Positions 28,901-36,044 of a stretch of DNA of 47,391 nucleotides are shown piece by piece. Source of the DNA: a virus. The notes beneath the pieces were generated by a model, which saw nothing but the letters and a program-made list of their open reading frames with translations, ran no database searches and was not told the origin of the DNA. The stretch lies in IMG/VR virus record IMGVR_UViG_3300025949_000037, positions 1-47,391 of that record; one strand, 5' to 3'. The position numbers and the translations under genes were made by a program. Each line of letters starts with the position of its first letter. Within the stretch, counting starts at the first letter, position 1.

Positions 28901-29395
28901 TCGGGCACTTACCTCAATGACTATAAAGATAAAGTGCCTGCAACTGTAATGCACGAGGGTTTAAAAGAATTTGTGGCCGGTATGTATCGCAACACGCAAT
29001 CGTGGTTGGCCTCGCGCGGCATTACGGAATTGTATGTTGCGCGCGGCATGCACATTGACCCTGCAGCTGCGGTGTCCATCCGGAATGTTAAGTTGCAACC
29101 AATGAGCTCGTTCTCGACGAGCTTAAGTGTTGCTAGTGGCTTTGGAGGGAGTGGCAATGTGTATATTACGCGTGTGCCCGCTTCGCAAGTAATTGGTAGT
29201 TACCGTACTGGCTACGGTTGCTCGAATGAGCACGAAGTAGTCGTATTGGCGCACAGAGATATGAAAGCGGTTGAGTTGTCAACAGACGCTCTAGAAGTTA
29301 ATGCACACGGCTCCTATAAGACACCAGCGCGTAATGTGAGTGCTTACATACAAGCGAAGTTGGAAGAGAACGCGAAGTACAAGGGCGGTTATTGA
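25943..29395 (+). CDS. MuF head-morphogenesis polyprotein with InPase-like and ADP-ribosyltransferase domains
   Basis: The 1150-aa protein has several parts. Residues about 120-270 are a MuF/SPP1 gp7-like minor head domain (AHTELAFAHSYGR, then PPGHPNCWCDWV). A very acidic linker follows (245-300). Residues about 385-545 match a phage inorganic-pyrophosphatase-like domain (YGYFNRTTGADGDHLDVFV, FDEHKVLLGYDS). DGHPFHGNQYTDG (562-574) is a linker found in phage head proteins. A small wHTH-like part is at 600-660. The C-terminus is an ADP-ribosyltransferase with Arg1034 (VARG), STS at 1058-1060 and the ExE Glu1096/Glu1098. It is probably packaged and injected. The GTG start overlaps the portal gene. 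Confidence 0.85.
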   Translation: MLLAAPSTKQNLNRELTALGERLTDKLFPLVRAALAGAGPHPKLGKAEGDDDSTPTPGLQPDGSIVTQMGTVVPASQVAEILAAIADEDFALVEGVLTPDVIEAFKKAGYTEVQRITTFSQDPKDILEVLDKDAVAYAEERGGELITQLSEATRDKVRGTIEDALTEGWSKQEFSAELQANYAFSPQRADMIAHTELAFAHSYGRVEPMKAGGATKKKWLLSADHDPDEDCYCSEAAEAGWVDIDDNFVDDDDYDYPPGHPNCWCDWVSNLAGGDEEDDDDGGDDGAGPDEGDDGGAVDKAAGLSQCDRCAVGKPSSGELHKAVRDIFARLERLRARRDPDGIERDQSETLPRINPTGSDYGEGHEAGDDEELADDPESPTSAAKALSGLTKYPIDDKAHEAALSPRNAHPEPTSAQRRAGNYKMGHIVVGGLPIAIENPAGTPRKPGWTEIQAHYGYFNRTTGADGDHLDVFVRPGTDHEWAGTVYIVDQFKLDGTFDEHKVLLGYDSKEAAVQAYLGSYQAGWKLGPVSSLSWGAFIEWMRGDISQPVYLSTHVMKGDVDGHPFHGNQYTDGTGGGEKDKGSDKGPKPTATTVAGAKGGVHELLSSGHSFTLDELQHATGASLSNLKTALSDLKSDKYAGKYGKLEITKNPDGSYQVKSTAGAAKPITTSVGHVAGAKEDVPAAKPEAAAKPVTGYEDLPHLVQPSSNAEHDKVYAAKLNVALVTLNMSAGTEADIKAFKDTKAQAMAEWQYAAHGDKSTPKEQQVFQADKNLVANLNKGMSNAAAYAQWKNDTAAEKAGTLYSSGKPISSSEVTSSAHLGEGVGKPSAESSRGIPTDTAVGVAPIGVHEFAADTKDVLSGKSAFSEGLEKLHNALSKDSLDAKGNKISVEKQLAGELKDSPNFQALKEAYAKSDSSGGYSLEAKLVQTWAASSGDSNDLSVAMQLAAKEVFGMKDNEIATSALGSLQSHGSTETLMTHAASAVSGTYLNDYKDKVPATVMHEGLKEFVAGMYRNTQSWLASRGITELYVARGMHIDPAAAVSIRNVKLQPMSSFSTSLSVASGFGGSGNVYITRVPASQVIGSYRTGYGCSNEHEVVVLAHRDMKAVELSTDALEVNAHGSYKTPARNVSAYIQAKLEENAKYKGGY

Positions 29396-29396
29396 G

Positions 29397-29678
29397 ATGG
29401 TAGATGTAGTTGAGTTGGACAATTCTGTTGAGAACGCAGATTGGGTAAAGCACACATGGGACTTGCCGCCTTATAAGTCGCGCGAGTTTTTTGCGTTAGT
29501 GCCACTCAAGCAGCTCGATCATTTTCGTACGCTGCCCGTATACCAACAAGCGGTTAAATCCGGTTTGATACACGACGATGAGTGGGTTGCTGATTATGTG
29601 GAGCCCGAGATATCGCTCGCTGAAGCATTTCTCGACGCATTGGACAACGCTACCAAACGTAATGCGCAAAAGCCCTAG
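29397..29678 (+). CDS. Hypothetical protein, candidate immunity/partner of the ADP-ribosyltransferase (93 aa)
   Basis: ATG 29397 lies one base after the toxin-domain stop with AAGGGCGG (29379-29386) as ribosome-binding site. The acidic product (MVDVVELDNSVENADWVKHT ... EISLAEAFLDALDN) has no recognised motif. MuF-type polymorphic toxins are often followed by a small acidic immunity gene, and acidity suits binding to an ART active site. The immunity role is inferred from position and size only. Confidence 0.55.
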   Translation: MVDVVELDNSVENADWVKHTWDLPPYKSREFFALVPLKQLDHFRTLPVYQQAVKSGLIHDDEWVADYVEPEISLAEAFLDALDNATKRNAQKP

Positions 29679-29722
29679 CGTGTTGTAAGTGGATTACTAC
29701 ACGAAAATTACATAAACCTGTA

Positions 29723-29749
29723 TTGTTTTTTCGAAACTCCATCTATACT
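29723..29749 (+). promoter_or_regulatory. Candidate promoter upstream of the protease/capsid genes
   Basis: TATACT (29744-29749) is a good -10. The best -35, TTGTTT (29723-29728), gives a 15-base spacer, and TATTGT (29721-29726) gives 17. It lies in the only sizeable gap in the head module (29679-29816), which otherwise holds no gene, 68 bases before the protease start. It may provide extra transcription of scaffold and capsid genes. Confidence 0.45.
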
Positions 29750-29816
29750 GCCGCTCCATCAGGTAACGGACTGCCTAATCTAACACTGCCGGACGCAGTA
29801 GATAAATGGGGCGTTA

Positions 29817-31079
29817 GTGGAAATCATTCAACCTATCTTCGCTCGCATCACGAAAGTGGACGAGGTAACCCGCACCGTGACCGGTCGGGCTACGCAGGAG
29901 ATGGTAGATCGCGACCGGGAAGTGTTCGATTACGTAACGAGCAAGCCTAATTTCCAACAGTGGTCGGCTTCGGTGTTCTCGGATACCGGCGGTAAGAGCT
30001 TAGGGAACGTTCGCGCGATGCATGGAAGCGTTGCCGCCGGTATTCTCAAAGACATCCAGTTCCTCGATCATGAAAAAGCGATCGATGTTACAGCGCACAT
30101 CACCGACGATCAGGAGTGGAAGAAAGTTACCTCTGGAACCTACTCCGGTTTCAGCATCGGCGGCAAGTACACGAAGAAGTGGCCTGATGTTGTAAACGGC
30201 AAAATGGTCCAGCGCTACACCGCAGACCCCGCCGAGATCTCCATTGTCGACCGACCGTGTGTGCCGGCTGCGAAGTTTTTTACCGTTCACAAGGCCGACG
30301 GGAGCGACATAGAGGTGCCCTTTGCACCATCGCTCATGCTGCCCATGGAAGGGACCGCCACGGATGGCGGAAAAACAGCAGGCCTTGACCTACTGGTTAA
30401 ACACGGCATTAAGCGTGTTGAGTTGAAAAAGGAAGTGCTGCCGCGTGGCGAGCAAGGTCGATTCAACAACGCAGGTCACGCCGGTAGTGAAAGGTCCGCT
30501 GCAGCGCTCGCAGCTGCTGGGCGCGCGTTCGCGTTTGCTCGCAAGACGACTTCGGGCAGCGTCAATGCTGCGACCGAAGCGCAGCAAGCGACACAGAAGG
30601 CAATTGAATCCGGGACTCCCGAGGCGCACAAAACCGCGTGGATCAAACACACGGCTGCTGCGACGTTGCACGGCACACCGGATGAAAACGACACGCACGC
30701 AAAGTCAGCGATCGAGGCCCACACGGAGGCTGCGAGCTTCCACCGCCAGTACATGAAAATAGCAGGTGGCAGTGGTATCGGAGGCGGTAGCTCGCCCGAC
30801 GATGTATCCAAGGCGGCTGCGCCGGATAAGGGTGCGGGTGCGATGACAGCGACCGGTGCCGCGATTGCCTCGAGCCACCAAGCGATTTCAACGAATGATG
30901 TCGAGGAACATTTCAACGCCGCTGCCGCGCACGCTGCCGCCGCGAAGGAACAGTTGGAACTCGACAACAAGGAACTGGCCGCGCACCACATCAACGCGGC
31001 CCAAGCGCACATGCAGTGGAACAGTGGAAAAACTGTTAAGATGCAGGTCCCCGCAACACACGGACACGTGTTGCACTAA
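29817..31079 (+). CDS. Prohead maturation protease (HK97 U35-like) with Ala-rich scaffold tail
   Basis: Residues 1-165 show the HK97-type prohead protease order: FARITKVDEVTRTVTGRATQ, the catalytic His in NVRAMHGSVAAGI, the Ser in YSGFSIGGKYTK and the acidic block PAEISIVDRPCVPAAKFF. The enzyme cleaves scaffold and capsid N-termini during maturation. The long C-terminal half (about 220-420) is Ala/His-rich helix (AEAHTEAASFHRQYMKIAGG, AAAAHAAAAKEQLE), typical of scaffold-like regions. GTG 29817 is the start, behind GGGGCG. Fusion of protease and scaffold-like parts is common in siphoviruses. Confidence 0.75.
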   Translation: MEIIQPIFARITKVDEVTRTVTGRATQEMVDRDREVFDYVTSKPNFQQWSASVFSDTGGKSLGNVRAMHGSVAAGILKDIQFLDHEKAIDVTAHITDDQEWKKVTSGTYSGFSIGGKYTKKWPDVVNGKMVQRYTADPAEISIVDRPCVPAAKFFTVHKADGSDIEVPFAPSLMLPMEGTATDGGKTAGLDLLVKHGIKRVELKKEVLPRGEQGRFNNAGHAGSERSAAALAAAGRAFAFARKTTSGSVNAATEAQQATQKAIESGTPEAHKTAWIKHTAAATLHGTPDENDTHAKSAIEAHTEAASFHRQYMKIAGGSGIGGGSSPDDVSKAAAPDKGAGAMTATGAAIASSHQAISTNDVEEHFNAAAAHAAAAKEQLELDNKELAAHHINAAQAHMQWNSGKTVKMQVPATHGHVLH

Positions 31080-31088
31080 GGAGTGGTA

Positions 31089-32195
31089 ATGGACAAAGTG
31101 GCCGTCATGGATGACGCTACGATGCTTGGATTCCTCGCCAAGCACCAACAGCGCGTGTTTGAAGATATTTCCGCTGTGCCGGAATTCGAGCTGAAAGGCG
31201 AGTACAACGCCGAGACGCTGTTGCCGGTCGTGAAGACCCTTACGACACTCGCACAAAGCAGCACGCAGGAATCGATCAAAACCGCTGCGAGCAGTTTGCT
31301 CACGAAGTTTGACGCGTACGAGGTGCCCGCTGCACCCGCTACCGTTGATCTGTCGCCCCAGGATGCGCTCGTGAAGTCGCTCCAGGGCATCGAAACTGCA
31401 CTCGCTAAGCGCGGCGCGCGTAATAGCGCTGATGACCTTGCACTGTTGCAAACGGCGCACGACACGTTGAGCAAGCTCGGCGCGCAGTGTGCTACGAATC
31501 AAATGGATGGTAAGGCCGTTGCCTTGCCCGCTGGATCGGTTGTGAAAACCGACACTACACCAAAGGATGGTGATGTTATGTCGCAGGTACAGAAGGACGC
31601 GATTTCCTCGGAAGGCAACAAGCGCGGTGCGTCAGTAACGTCGCCCTCGATGCCGGCTGAGTCCACGAACGCTACGAACAACGCGGAGGCACCGAACCCG
31701 TCCGCTGTGGGCGCGGTGAAGGCGAAAGCCAAGCCGGCGTGGTACGACGATATGGACGGTGACGACGACGAGACAAAGGCTGCGAAGTCAAAGGCTCGTG
31801 AGATGTTCGGCAAGTCCGAAAAGATCGAATTGACGAAGGGCGAGTTGGTGGCGATGATCAACGAAGCCGTTTCGAAGGCTGTTGGTCCGCAACCGACTGC
31901 TGTCGTTCCCGCTGCTGCTCCGGAGGTTCCCGTGATTCCTCGTGTTGCTCCTGCGTTGATGACTGTTGGAAAGGGCGGCGACGTACAGAAGGTGACGTCG
32001 GTCATCGGACAGATCGACGAGTTGAAAAAGGGTGTCACCCGGCACGCTGCGGACGAGGACGGTCGTTTCCGTAACAACCGCCCCGACGGCAAGCCGGAGG
32101 ACAACGATACGTGCACTGTTATTAAGGCCATTCATGCCAAGCGCGTGTTTGTGCCGAACGGCGAACTCGCCGCGCTTGGTTTGGTAGCGAAATAA
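31089..32195 (+). CDS. Scaffold-like or capsid assembly protein (368 aa)
   Basis: ATG 31089 follows a consensus AAGGAG (31078-31083). The sequence is helical and charged with flexible Ala/Pro/Asn-rich linkers (PAESTNATNNAEAPNPSAVG), acidic patches (WYDDMDGDDDETKAAKSKAR) and a C-terminal helix bundle. It lies between protease and capsid genes, the usual place for a scaffold. Sequence alone does not prove this. It could also be a minor capsid or head-fibre protein. Confidence 0.6.
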   Translation: MDKVAVMDDATMLGFLAKHQQRVFEDISAVPEFELKGEYNAETLLPVVKTLTTLAQSSTQESIKTAASSLLTKFDAYEVPAAPATVDLSPQDALVKSLQGIETALAKRGARNSADDLALLQTAHDTLSKLGAQCATNQMDGKAVALPAGSVVKTDTTPKDGDVMSQVQKDAISSEGNKRGASVTSPSMPAESTNATNNAEAPNPSAVGAVKAKAKPAWYDDMDGDDDETKAAKSKAREMFGKSEKIELTKGELVAMINEAVSKAVGPQPTAVVPAAAPEVPVIPRVAPALMTVGKGGDVQKVTSVIGQIDELKKGVTRHAADEDGRFRNNRPDGKPEDNDTCTVIKAIHAKRVFVPNGELAALGLVAK

Positions 32196-32218
32196 GGCCC
32201 GCGTAGGCCGAAAGGACC

Positions 32219-32238
32219 GGGAGGCACTTTCGCCTCCC
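32219..32238 (+). promoter_or_regulatory. Hairpin before the capsid gene
   Basis: GGGAGGC (32219-32225) pairs with GCCTCCC (32232-32238) around a six-base loop. No T-run follows. It sits in the 69-base gap ahead of the capsid gene, 26 bases before its ATG, and could be an RNase processing site or 5'-stabilising hairpin that raises capsid mRNA yield. Confidence 0.4.
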
Positions 32239-32264
32239 ATACGTTAGGAAGTCAAGGAAGACAC

Positions 32265-33875
32265 ATGGACAAGATTGCAGAGTTGTTTTCCCAACTGCAG
32301 GACTACGCGGTAAATAACCCCGATGCCCTGCGGAAGGACACGACCGGTTTCTGGAACATGCCGAGTGGGGCGACCACAGGCATCAACTACTACGACTTGG
32401 AGCTGGGTGCGAAAACGCTCGTTCCGGTCATTACTCCGTTGCGCAACAAGATCCCGCGCACCTCGGGTAAGGGTGGTATTCAGGCCAACTGGCGCGGTAT
32501 CACCGGCATCAACTCCAACATGATTGGTGGAGCGATTGCCGACGGTATCCGGAATGCGTTCACGCAGACCACGACCCGCGACTTCATCGCGGCCTACAAG
32601 CAGCTCGGCCTCGAGGATTACGTGACCTTCGGCGCCGACCTCGCTGCGCAGGGCTTCGACGACCTCAAGGCGTTGTCGGTGCGCAACCTGTTGTGGTCGG
32701 TGATGATCGAAGAGGAAATCCTCACACTGGGCGGTCTCGGAACAGCAGCCCTTGCTACCATTACCCCAACACCGTCTCTCGCGGTGGCAGCGGCGGCTAC
32801 TCCCGTCGGAGGGTTGGTTTCCACGACATCTTACAGCGTGCGCTGCATGGCGTTGACGCTCGACGGCTACCGCCGCTCGACGGTAGCCGGGGGTGTGCCG
32901 GGGCAGATCACTTTCACCACGGCCGACGGTACACCAAACCAGACCTACAACGCAGGTTGTGCGAAAGTTTCGGCGGCGGCAACGCTCGCTGCGACTGCGA
33001 CCGGCATCATCAACGCCTCCGTAACGGCCGTGCCGGGTGCGGTTGCGTATGCGTGGTTCTGGGCGGTGACGGCCGGTGCCGGTGTTGAGGTGCTCGGTGC
33101 GATCACGACAGTGCCGTACTACAGCATCACCGCGCTTGCGACGGCGAACGGCGGCACGCAGACTGTCAACAGTATCCCCGGCTACGGCGGCGCGGTTGCC
33201 AACGCGGTCGACTTCTCGCAGAACTCGAACGCGTTCGACGGCCTGTTCTCGATGTGCGCGCTGGCGACCTACCAGCCGAACGTCACCATCCTCGGCACGC
33301 CTACGAGCCCCGGCCCGTGGACACAGATGCCGACTTCGGCCGTTTCGGGTACGACCGGCGTGTACGTTGGTTCGTTCCTCACGGCAGACGGCCTCGGCGG
33401 CATCGTCGAGATCGACCGCATCCTTAAGTGGTTCTGGGATACCTACCGGTTGTCACCAACCGACATGTACGTCAGCTCACAGGAGCAGAAAAACATCTCG
33501 AGCAAGGTCCTCGTTGGCCCGAATAGCGGCAGCAGCAACGCACGCTTCGTGTTCGACACGCAGCAGGGCGTGGTGGCCGGCGGCTACATGGTCAAGTCCT
33601 ACATGAACAAGTACAGCATGTCGGGCGCGAAGGACATTCCAATCCACTTGCACCCGAACGTACCGCCGGGTTTGATCCTGTTCTACACTGACGTGTTGCC
33701 GTACCCGCTGAGCAACGTCAACAATGTCCTGCAGTATCGTGTGTTGCGCGACTACTACCAAATCGAGTGGCCCCTGCGCACTCGTCGGTACGAGTACGGC
33801 GTGTACCTGCACACGGTTCTGCAGAACTACTTCCCGCCGGCCTTCGGAATCCTGGCTGGCATCGGTGACGGCTAA
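32265..33875 (+). CDS. Major capsid protein (HK97 fold) with Ig-like insertion
   Basis: The 536-aa protein is longer than typical (300-400). N- and C-terminal parts fit an HK97-fold capsid (helical N-arm, GGIQANWRGITG in the E-loop region, VSSQEQKNISSKVLVGPNSG, then the A-domain ending YQIEWPLRTRRYEYGVYLH). Between residues about 166 and 302 lies a Gly/Ala/Thr-rich segment with an Ig/FN3-like pattern (SYSVRCMALTLDGYRRSTVA and VPGAVAYAWFWAV), probably a surface-exposed decoration domain. The ribosome-binding site is AAGGAAG. It is followed by a termination-type element. Confidence 0.8.
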   Translation: MDKIAELFSQLQDYAVNNPDALRKDTTGFWNMPSGATTGINYYDLELGAKTLVPVITPLRNKIPRTSGKGGIQANWRGITGINSNMIGGAIADGIRNAFTQTTTRDFIAAYKQLGLEDYVTFGADLAAQGFDDLKALSVRNLLWSVMIEEEILTLGGLGTAALATITPTPSLAVAAAATPVGGLVSTTSYSVRCMALTLDGYRRSTVAGGVPGQITFTTADGTPNQTYNAGCAKVSAAATLAATATGIINASVTAVPGAVAYAWFWAVTAGAGVEVLGAITTVPYYSITALATANGGTQTVNSIPGYGGAVANAVDFSQNSNAFDGLFSMCALATYQPNVTILGTPTSPGPWTQMPTSAVSGTTGVYVGSFLTADGLGGIVEIDRILKWFWDTYRLSPTDMYVSSQEQKNISSKVLVGPNSGSSNARFVFDTQQGVVAGGYMVKSYMNKYSMSGAKDIPIHLHPNVPPGLILFYTDVLPYPLSNVNNVLQYRVLRDYYQIEWPLRTRRYEYGVYLHTVLQNYFPPAFGILAGIGDG

Positions 33876-33918
33876 TAGCTGTCTGCGAGTGGGAGTAGGG
33901 GTGGTCCCCTGAGAGTTG

Positions 33919-33991
33919 GGCGGAAGGCGAGTTCTAGTTTTCTGGCGATAGCTAGTACCCTTCCGCCCTCTTTTTAGTTTTGCTATCGCCA
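33919..33991 (+). terminator. Intrinsic terminator interleaved with a second perfect stem (pseudoknot topology)
   Basis: Stem A: GGGCGGAAGG (33919-33928) pairs with CCTTCCGCCC (33959-33968) and is followed by TCTTTTTAGTTTT, an intrinsic terminator. Stem B: TGGCGATAGC (33944-33953, inside loop A) pairs with GCTATCGCCA (33982-33991). Both stems are perfect 10-mers in the order A-B-A'-B', an H-type pseudoknot topology. It lies just after the capsid gene. It could lower downstream expression, stabilise the capsid mRNA 3' end, or act as a regulated attenuator. Confidence 0.8.
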
Positions 33992-34008
33992 AAAGTAGGA
34001 CCAACAAG

Positions 34009-34407
34009 ATGTCAACACGAATTCGGATGCCTAAGGGGCATAACCAAATTTCTCTCGAGGGTGTTACTTACAATCCGGACGCGGAAGGCTGTTTCCTCAT
34101 TCCCGATCAGCATTTCAGCATGCTGCGTGATTCGCACGGCGCTACCCGCGCGCCGAGCTTGCAGGACCTCGAGGATGAAGTCGACCAGCAAGAGGGCGCG
34201 GTGAACGCACTGCACCAGCAGCTCGAAGCGGCGGAAAATGACCTTGGGACGAAGCGCAAGAACCTCGAAGCGGCGCGCAAGGCACAGCAGGAGCGGCTCA
34301 ACGATGCCGCACGCGCGCAGCTTGCCAACGTGCAGACTTCGGCGCCGGCCGGTACATCGGCTGGGGGCCGGGTGCGGTTGGCTACAGCGGGCTCTAATAA
34401 CGAGTAA
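34009..34407 (+). CDS. Coiled-coil structural protein after capsid (132 aa)
   Basis: An N-terminal beta segment (HNQISLEGVTYNPDAEGCFL) is followed by a long heptad-rich coiled coil (about residues 50-110, LQDLEDEVDQQEGAVNALHQ) and a flexible tail. ATG 34009 lies 18 bases after the interleaved stem-loop. Head fibres and decoration or joining proteins often take this form. A precise role is not visible. Confidence 0.6.
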   Translation: MSTRIRMPKGHNQISLEGVTYNPDAEGCFLIPDQHFSMLRDSHGATRAPSLQDLEDEVDQQEGAVNALHQQLEAAENDLGTKRKNLEAARKAQQERLNDAARAQLANVQTSAPAGTSAGGRVRLATAGSNNE

Positions 34408-34410
34408 CGT

Positions 34411-35055
34411 GTGTATGCACCGCTCACAACGGTGGACGCTGTAAAGGCGTGGGCCTACGCCGGAAACAACAAAGCCACCGCTGACGATAAGCAGATTCAA
34501 GTCCTCATCGGTCGATGCAGCGAACTCATCGGCCGACATTGCTCGCGTGCGAATTTAGGCGAAGTTCTGCCGTTTTCTGAACTGCGTTTCACCGGCGGCG
34601 CGGCCCGGCGCTTTTTCCAAGACCGCATGTGGACGCTCGTGCTACGCAATTACCCGATTGTATCGATCACCTCAATCAGCACCGGTAGCGGCAATAGTAT
34701 CCCGATCATAACACCCGACCAAGTTATGGGTGGTAATTGGGGTGCGTGGGTGGAAGACACCTTGGAGCCGCGTGCGATTAAGTTCTTTGGTGTGCAAACG
34801 ATGAACCCCGGCGCGCTGTCGATTGCCTACACGGCAGGCTACAACGGTGTTGATAATGTGCCAGGCGGGTTGGCGCAGGCCTGTTGCCAGTACGTAATGG
34901 AAGTGATGCGCTCGTCCAACAATTTACTGCTCAAATCCAACGCCCTCGCGGGCGAAACGACGACGTTTGACACAGGCGACTTAAATTGGGGCATGAGTAA
35001 CCGTACGCTCGCTATGTTGCAGCCTTATAAAGATCAAGCGGGCTGGGCGCTGTAG
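34411..35055 (+). CDS. Head-tail connector (HK97 gp6-like adaptor)
   Basis: The 214-aa protein has the opening of gp6-like connectors (YAPLTTVDAVKAWAYAGNNK... KQIQVLIGRCSELIGRHCSR, helices that pack on the portal), a central beta region (VLRNYPIVSITSISTGSGNS) and GALSIAYTAGYNGVDNVPGG, followed by a helix bundle containing the Cys pair ACCQYV. Such adaptors seal the portal after packaging. GTG 34411 is the start. Confidence 0.75.
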   Translation: MYAPLTTVDAVKAWAYAGNNKATADDKQIQVLIGRCSELIGRHCSRANLGEVLPFSELRFTGGAARRFFQDRMWTLVLRNYPIVSITSISTGSGNSIPIITPDQVMGGNWGAWVEDTLEPRAIKFFGVQTMNPGALSIAYTAGYNGVDNVPGGLAQACCQYVMEVMRSSNNLLLKSNALAGETTTFDTGDLNWGMSNRTLAMLQPYKDQAGWAL

Positions 35056-35057
35056 CC

Positions 35058-35567
35058 GTGGCTTCAGAACAAATCATTACGGCCGGCGATGTTACGTTTA
35101 CATTGATTGGGCGTGAGGAGGCACTGGCTCGCGGTCCTAACATCTACGGCGCGATGAAAGAGCACGTGCGTGCGGCGCTTGAGGGTGAGATGCGGCGCGT
35201 TTCTGAATACGTGCGCCTCAACAAGTTGCAAGGGCAGGTACTCAACCACCGTACGGGTGCACTTTCTCGCGCCGTAACCGGGCAGATTGTGTCCGAGACC
35301 GACGAGCAGATTGTAGGACAAGTGGGTGTTAAGGGAATACCTTATGCGGGCGTGCACGAGTTCGGCGGCGTATTCAACATTCCCGGCCACTTCCGGACGC
35401 AAACAATGGCGTTTGGTCGTCCGATGATACCAACACTTGTGGCTGTGCGTCCACACCAAGCTACATTCCCGCAGCGTTCCTTCCTGCGCACCTCAGCGGA
35501 TGAGAACAAAGCTGCTGTGGAATCGAAACTGCGCGCAGCGACGCGGGAGGTTATTGGTGCGTCGTGA
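35058..35567 (+). CDS. Tail completion/head-tail joining protein (HK97 gp10-like)
   Basis: Features: a long N-terminal helix (RAALEGEMRRVSEYVRLNKL), then GVKGIPYAGVHEFGGVFNIP. The Y-A-x-x-H-E-F-G-G motif is the hallmark of gp10-like (Phage_HK97_TLTM/minor tail) proteins, which sit at the tail terminator interface. The C-terminus FPQRSFLRTSADENKAAVES agrees with the family (P-x-R-x-F-L). Start GTG 35058. It overlaps the next gene by 11 bases. Confidence 0.8.
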   Translation: MASEQIITAGDVTFTLIGREEALARGPNIYGAMKEHVRAALEGEMRRVSEYVRLNKLQGQVLNHRTGALSRAVTGQIVSETDEQIVGQVGVKGIPYAGVHEFGGVFNIPGHFRTQTMAFGRPMIPTLVAVRPHQATFPQRSFLRTSADENKAAVESKLRAATREVIGAS

Positions 35568-36018
35568 TGCGATCTATACCGCGTTGACTGCGCAGCTCGC
35601 GGAACTGGTCAACAAACCGCCCTACAATGTACAGGTTGTTAGTCGCGGATTCGTAGATTGGGTTACGGCGCACCAACAGCCGGCAATTTATGTTGTACCG
35701 ATGCGCGAAAATGCGGTCTACAAGCTCGGTTTTCCTGTACTCTACACGTTGTCCGTTGACTTGTACGTGTACGTGCGGTGGACGGATTCGTTGGAACAGG
35801 GCGGACGCGATCTTGCCGTGATAATGGATGGGGTCGAATACATGATTGGCCCCGGTGGTCCTAACGGCGGCGTGAATCCGTGTATCGGTTTAAAGAACAC
35901 GCTAGGCGGTCTGGTTAACTACTGCTCGTTGAGCGGTCCGGCGGAAATCTCGCTAGGTTTCTTGTCGCAAAGCCAGGCGATTGCAAGGATGCCTGTGGAG
36001 ATCCAATCTCCACAGTGA
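35557..36018 (+). CDS. Tail terminator/completion protein (153 aa)
   Basis: GTG 35557 lies six bases after GGGAGG (35545-35550). The product has an N-terminal helix (RRDAIYTALTAQLAELVNKP), strands (YNVQVVSRGFVDWVTAHQQP, AIYVVPMRENAVY) and a segment TLSVDLYVYVRWTD matching the small alpha/beta tail terminator fold (lambda gpU-like). Synteny between gp10-like and tail tube genes supports the assignment. Sequence similarity was judged only by eye. Confidence 0.6.
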   Translation: MRRDAIYTALTAQLAELVNKPPYNVQVVSRGFVDWVTAHQQPAIYVVPMRENAVYKLGFPVLYTLSVDLYVYVRWTDSLEQGGRDLAVIMDGVEYMIGPGGPNGGVNPCIGLKNTLGGLVNYCSLSGPAEISLGFLSQSQAIARMPVEIQSPQ

Positions 36019-36044
36019 GTTTGATTAACCAAGGATGGTGATGT

